From Amblyornis subalaris (taxonomy: Eukaryota > Chordata > Aves > Passeriformes > Ptilonorhynchidae), in the NCBI GenBank assembly GCA_018881555.1, contig JACAXG010000009.1:13601326-13665325 (forward strand): a stretch of 64,000 nucleotides of DNA, read 5' to 3'. The position numbers and the translations under genes were made by a program. This document shows positions 62,215 through 64,000 of the stretch, in pieces (the first letter of the stretch is position 1; the number at the start of each line of letters is the position of its first letter). The notes under the pieces are model-generated. The model had not been told where the DNA came from and did not search any database. It saw only the letters and a list, made by a program, of their open reading frames with translations.

Positions 62215-63030
62215 TGTTGGTTTTGCAGAGCCTGGTTTTTGGTAGCAGGGGGGCCACAGAGGTGGCTTCTGTGAGAAGCTGCTAGAAGCTTCCACCATGT
62301 CCAGCAGAGCCAATCCCTGATGGCTCTGAGGATGGACGTGCTGCTGGCCAAGGCTGGGCCAATTAGAGATGATGGTAATGCCTCTGTGATAACAGATTTA
62401 AGAAGAAATCATAACAAAGTTTGTGGCGCAGCTGTAATTTTCCAGCTGGGGAGGAGCAGGAGTGAGAATATGTGAGAGGAACAACAATGGAAGCACCAAG
62501 GTCAGTGCAGAAGGAGGGGGAGGAGGTGCTCCAGGCGCTGGAGCCGAGATGTCCCTGCAGCCCGTGGTGAGGACCANGGTGAGGGCAGCTGTGCCCCTGC
62601 AGCCCATGGGGGTCCACGAGGGATGCAGAGATCCACTCACAGCCTGTGGGGGAGGTGCCCACACCAGAGCAGGTGGATACCAGGACACTGTGATCCAGAG
62701 GAAGTTCCAGTGGAGAGAGAGGCCTTGCTTCCAGGCTGGAGCAGCCTGTCCTTGGTGGACTGCACCCCATGGCAGAGTGACCCACGCCACTGCAGTTTTG
62801 GGAGGACTGTCTGCCCGTGGGATGGACTCATGCTGCAGCAGTTTTGGGAGTGCTGCTGCTCATGAGAGTGGACCCATGCTGGAGGAGTTCATGGAGAACT
62901 GTCTCCCGTGGGAGGGACCCTATGGTGCCGCAGGGAAACGACTCCTCTCCCTGAGCAATGGAAAGAAGATCTTGGATGATGAACTGACCAAAATCCCCAC
63001 CCCGTCTCCCTGCACTGTTGGTGGTATAGT
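62215..63030 (+). mobile_element. 5' LTR of an endogenous retrovirus, same family as 37958-39550, U5 part missing
   Basis: It starts TGTTGGTTTTGC at 62215 and continues ggcttctgtgagaagctg, cctctgtgataaca, gagtgagaatatgtgagagg, accaaggtcagtgcagaa and repeated 'ctggagcag' and 'catgg' blocks, in the same order as the other copy. Homology stops near 63000, after 'gatgaactgaccaaaatccccac'. The block that holds the polyadenylation signal and U5 in the other copy (39220-39550) is absent, and gag-like sequence follows at once. One N at 62577. Confidence 0.75.
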
Positions 63031-63084
63031 GCTGAGTATCCCCGCCTGTCACGAGAAGAAAGCACAAAACCAAAACTGATGGCC

Positions 63085-64000
63085 CAGTGAAGGATGATGA
63101 TGGTGATCCGGTGGAAGGACCCTCAAGGCCAGCAACTGACTCAGAACCAGAAATCATTATTGAGTCCATGTCCCTGAAGGACCTTTGTGGCCTAAGAAAG
63201 GATTACACCTGACGGTCTGATGAATCTATATTGAGTTGGTTAGTCCGTATTTTGGACACTGCAGGTGATACTACAATTTTGGATGGCACTGAAGTGAGGC
63301 ATTTGGGATCCCTGTCATGTGATCCGGCTATTAACCAAGAGATGGTAGTGCCACCTGGCTCTCTCAGTCTGTGGATGTGGCTCTTGGGAAGTGTGAGTGA
63401 AAGATACCAGTGCCGACACAATCTCCATTTGCAGCAAACCCCATGGAAGACCATAGAACAAGCGATTCAACGCTTGAGAGAACTGGCGGTGATAGAGATC
63501 ATCTTCACAGAAAATCCAATACATGGAGTTAAGAATCCAGACTTCATAACAGTTACACCAGTGATGTGGCTAAGACTCGTATGACTTGGGCCACAAGAAT
63601 AGTCTTCTGCTTTAGCAGATGGAGCCGAAGGGGAACGTGCATGATATATCGAAGAAGTTCCAAGCATATGAAGATGCTGTGCACGGCCCAACACACACAA
63701 GAATTTCAGCTGTGGAAACACGTCTGCAGAAAGTGGAAGATGAGATGAAGGAGAATCACAAGAAAGTGGAAGATAAAATGGAGGAGAATCACAAGAAAGT
63801 GGAAGATAGGATGGAGGAGATTAAAGAGAACCTTGTCCAAACCTTGGCAGTACAGACCAGAGGTTCTGTTACCAGATGCAGACATTTGCCACCTAAAGAG
63901 AGAGTGTACACCTCATGAGGTGAGCTGTGGTTCTTCCTGTGTGATTGTGGAGAAAACGAGGAGGTGGCATGGACAACCCACCACTGCTCTGGCACGACAA
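63085..64000 (+). pseudogene. Broken gag-like gene of an endogenous retrovirus (ERVL type), runs off the window
   Basis: Capsid-precursor remnant of an old genomic copy. On the plus strand the reading begins around 63085 and is stopped at 63210-63212 (TGA). It continues in the same frame to about 63560 (short motifs LSWLVR, QRLRELAV), shifts frame before 63619, and runs to a stop at 63916-63918. A further shift then leads to ELWFFL-like text near 63921. The middle part (63619-63900) is a charged coiled coil with three 11-residue repeats. With at least one stop and two shifts it cannot make the original protein. The family match is from memory of avian ERVL gag. Pol and the 3' LTR would lie beyond 64000. 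Confidence 0.65.
63730..63825 (+). repeat. 33-bp tandem repeat (about 3 units) inside the gag remnant
   Basis: Unit starts are near 63730, 63763 and 63796, exactly 33 bases apart. Each encodes an 11-residue charged helix unit beginning KVED. Eleven-residue (hendecad) repeats are typical of coiled coils. Confidence 0.85.

Noticed and set aside
62363..63079. Frames of 205, 140 and 130 codons
   Set aside because: They cover the LTR at 62215-63030 on both strands, cross an N, and have no protein match; only sequence after about 63085 looks gag-derived.

Overview
The window is vertebrate nuclear DNA, almost certainly from a bird and probably a songbird. The signs are intron-rich coding sequence with canonical GT/AG splice sites, several degraded CR1 (chicken repeat 1) non-LTR retrotransposons, and LTR families whose text I recognise from passerine genomes. 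Nine isolated N bases mark it as draft assembly sequence. No bacterial-type operons, CRISPR arrays, tRNA or rRNA genes were seen. The left half (1 to about 34,000) is the 5' half of one gene on the minus strand: PLXNC1 (plexin C1), the receptor for semaphorin 7A. I could assemble twelve consecutive coding exons, with matching splice phases, from the start codon at 33848 down to 222. They encode 725 residues: signal peptide, sema domain, first PSI domain, a spacer, a divergent second PSI domain, the first IPT/TIG domain and the start of the second. The rest of the gene (remaining IPT domains, membrane segment, intracellular RasGAP-like domain) lies beyond position 1. Exon 1 sits in a strong CpG island (about 32,940-34,560) that also holds the presumed TATA-less promoter and a short upstream ORF. 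The introns are AT-rich. Intron 1 (10.3 kb) carries an old CR1 copy that still shows traces of an ORF1 esterase-like domain, ORF2 and the 3' UTR, plus a second CR1 3' fragment and an LTR-like stretch. Intron 4 carries another CR1 reverse-transcriptase remnant. The right half (34,600-64,000) has no protein gene that I can recognise. It is intergenic DNA upstream of PLXNC1, with simple repeats, CR1 fragments and endogenous retrovirus remnants. These remnants are an LTR at about 37,958-39,550 with a second, oppositely oriented LTR nested in it (38,531-39,066); a separate LTR of about 450 bp at 40,620-41,069; and a 5' LTR joined to broken gag-like sequence at 62,215-64,000, which runs off the window. 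I did not find a new biological system. The points most worth a second look are the divergent second PSI domain of PLXNC1, the upstream ORF, the nested LTR, and the 11-residue repeat in the retroviral gag remnant.
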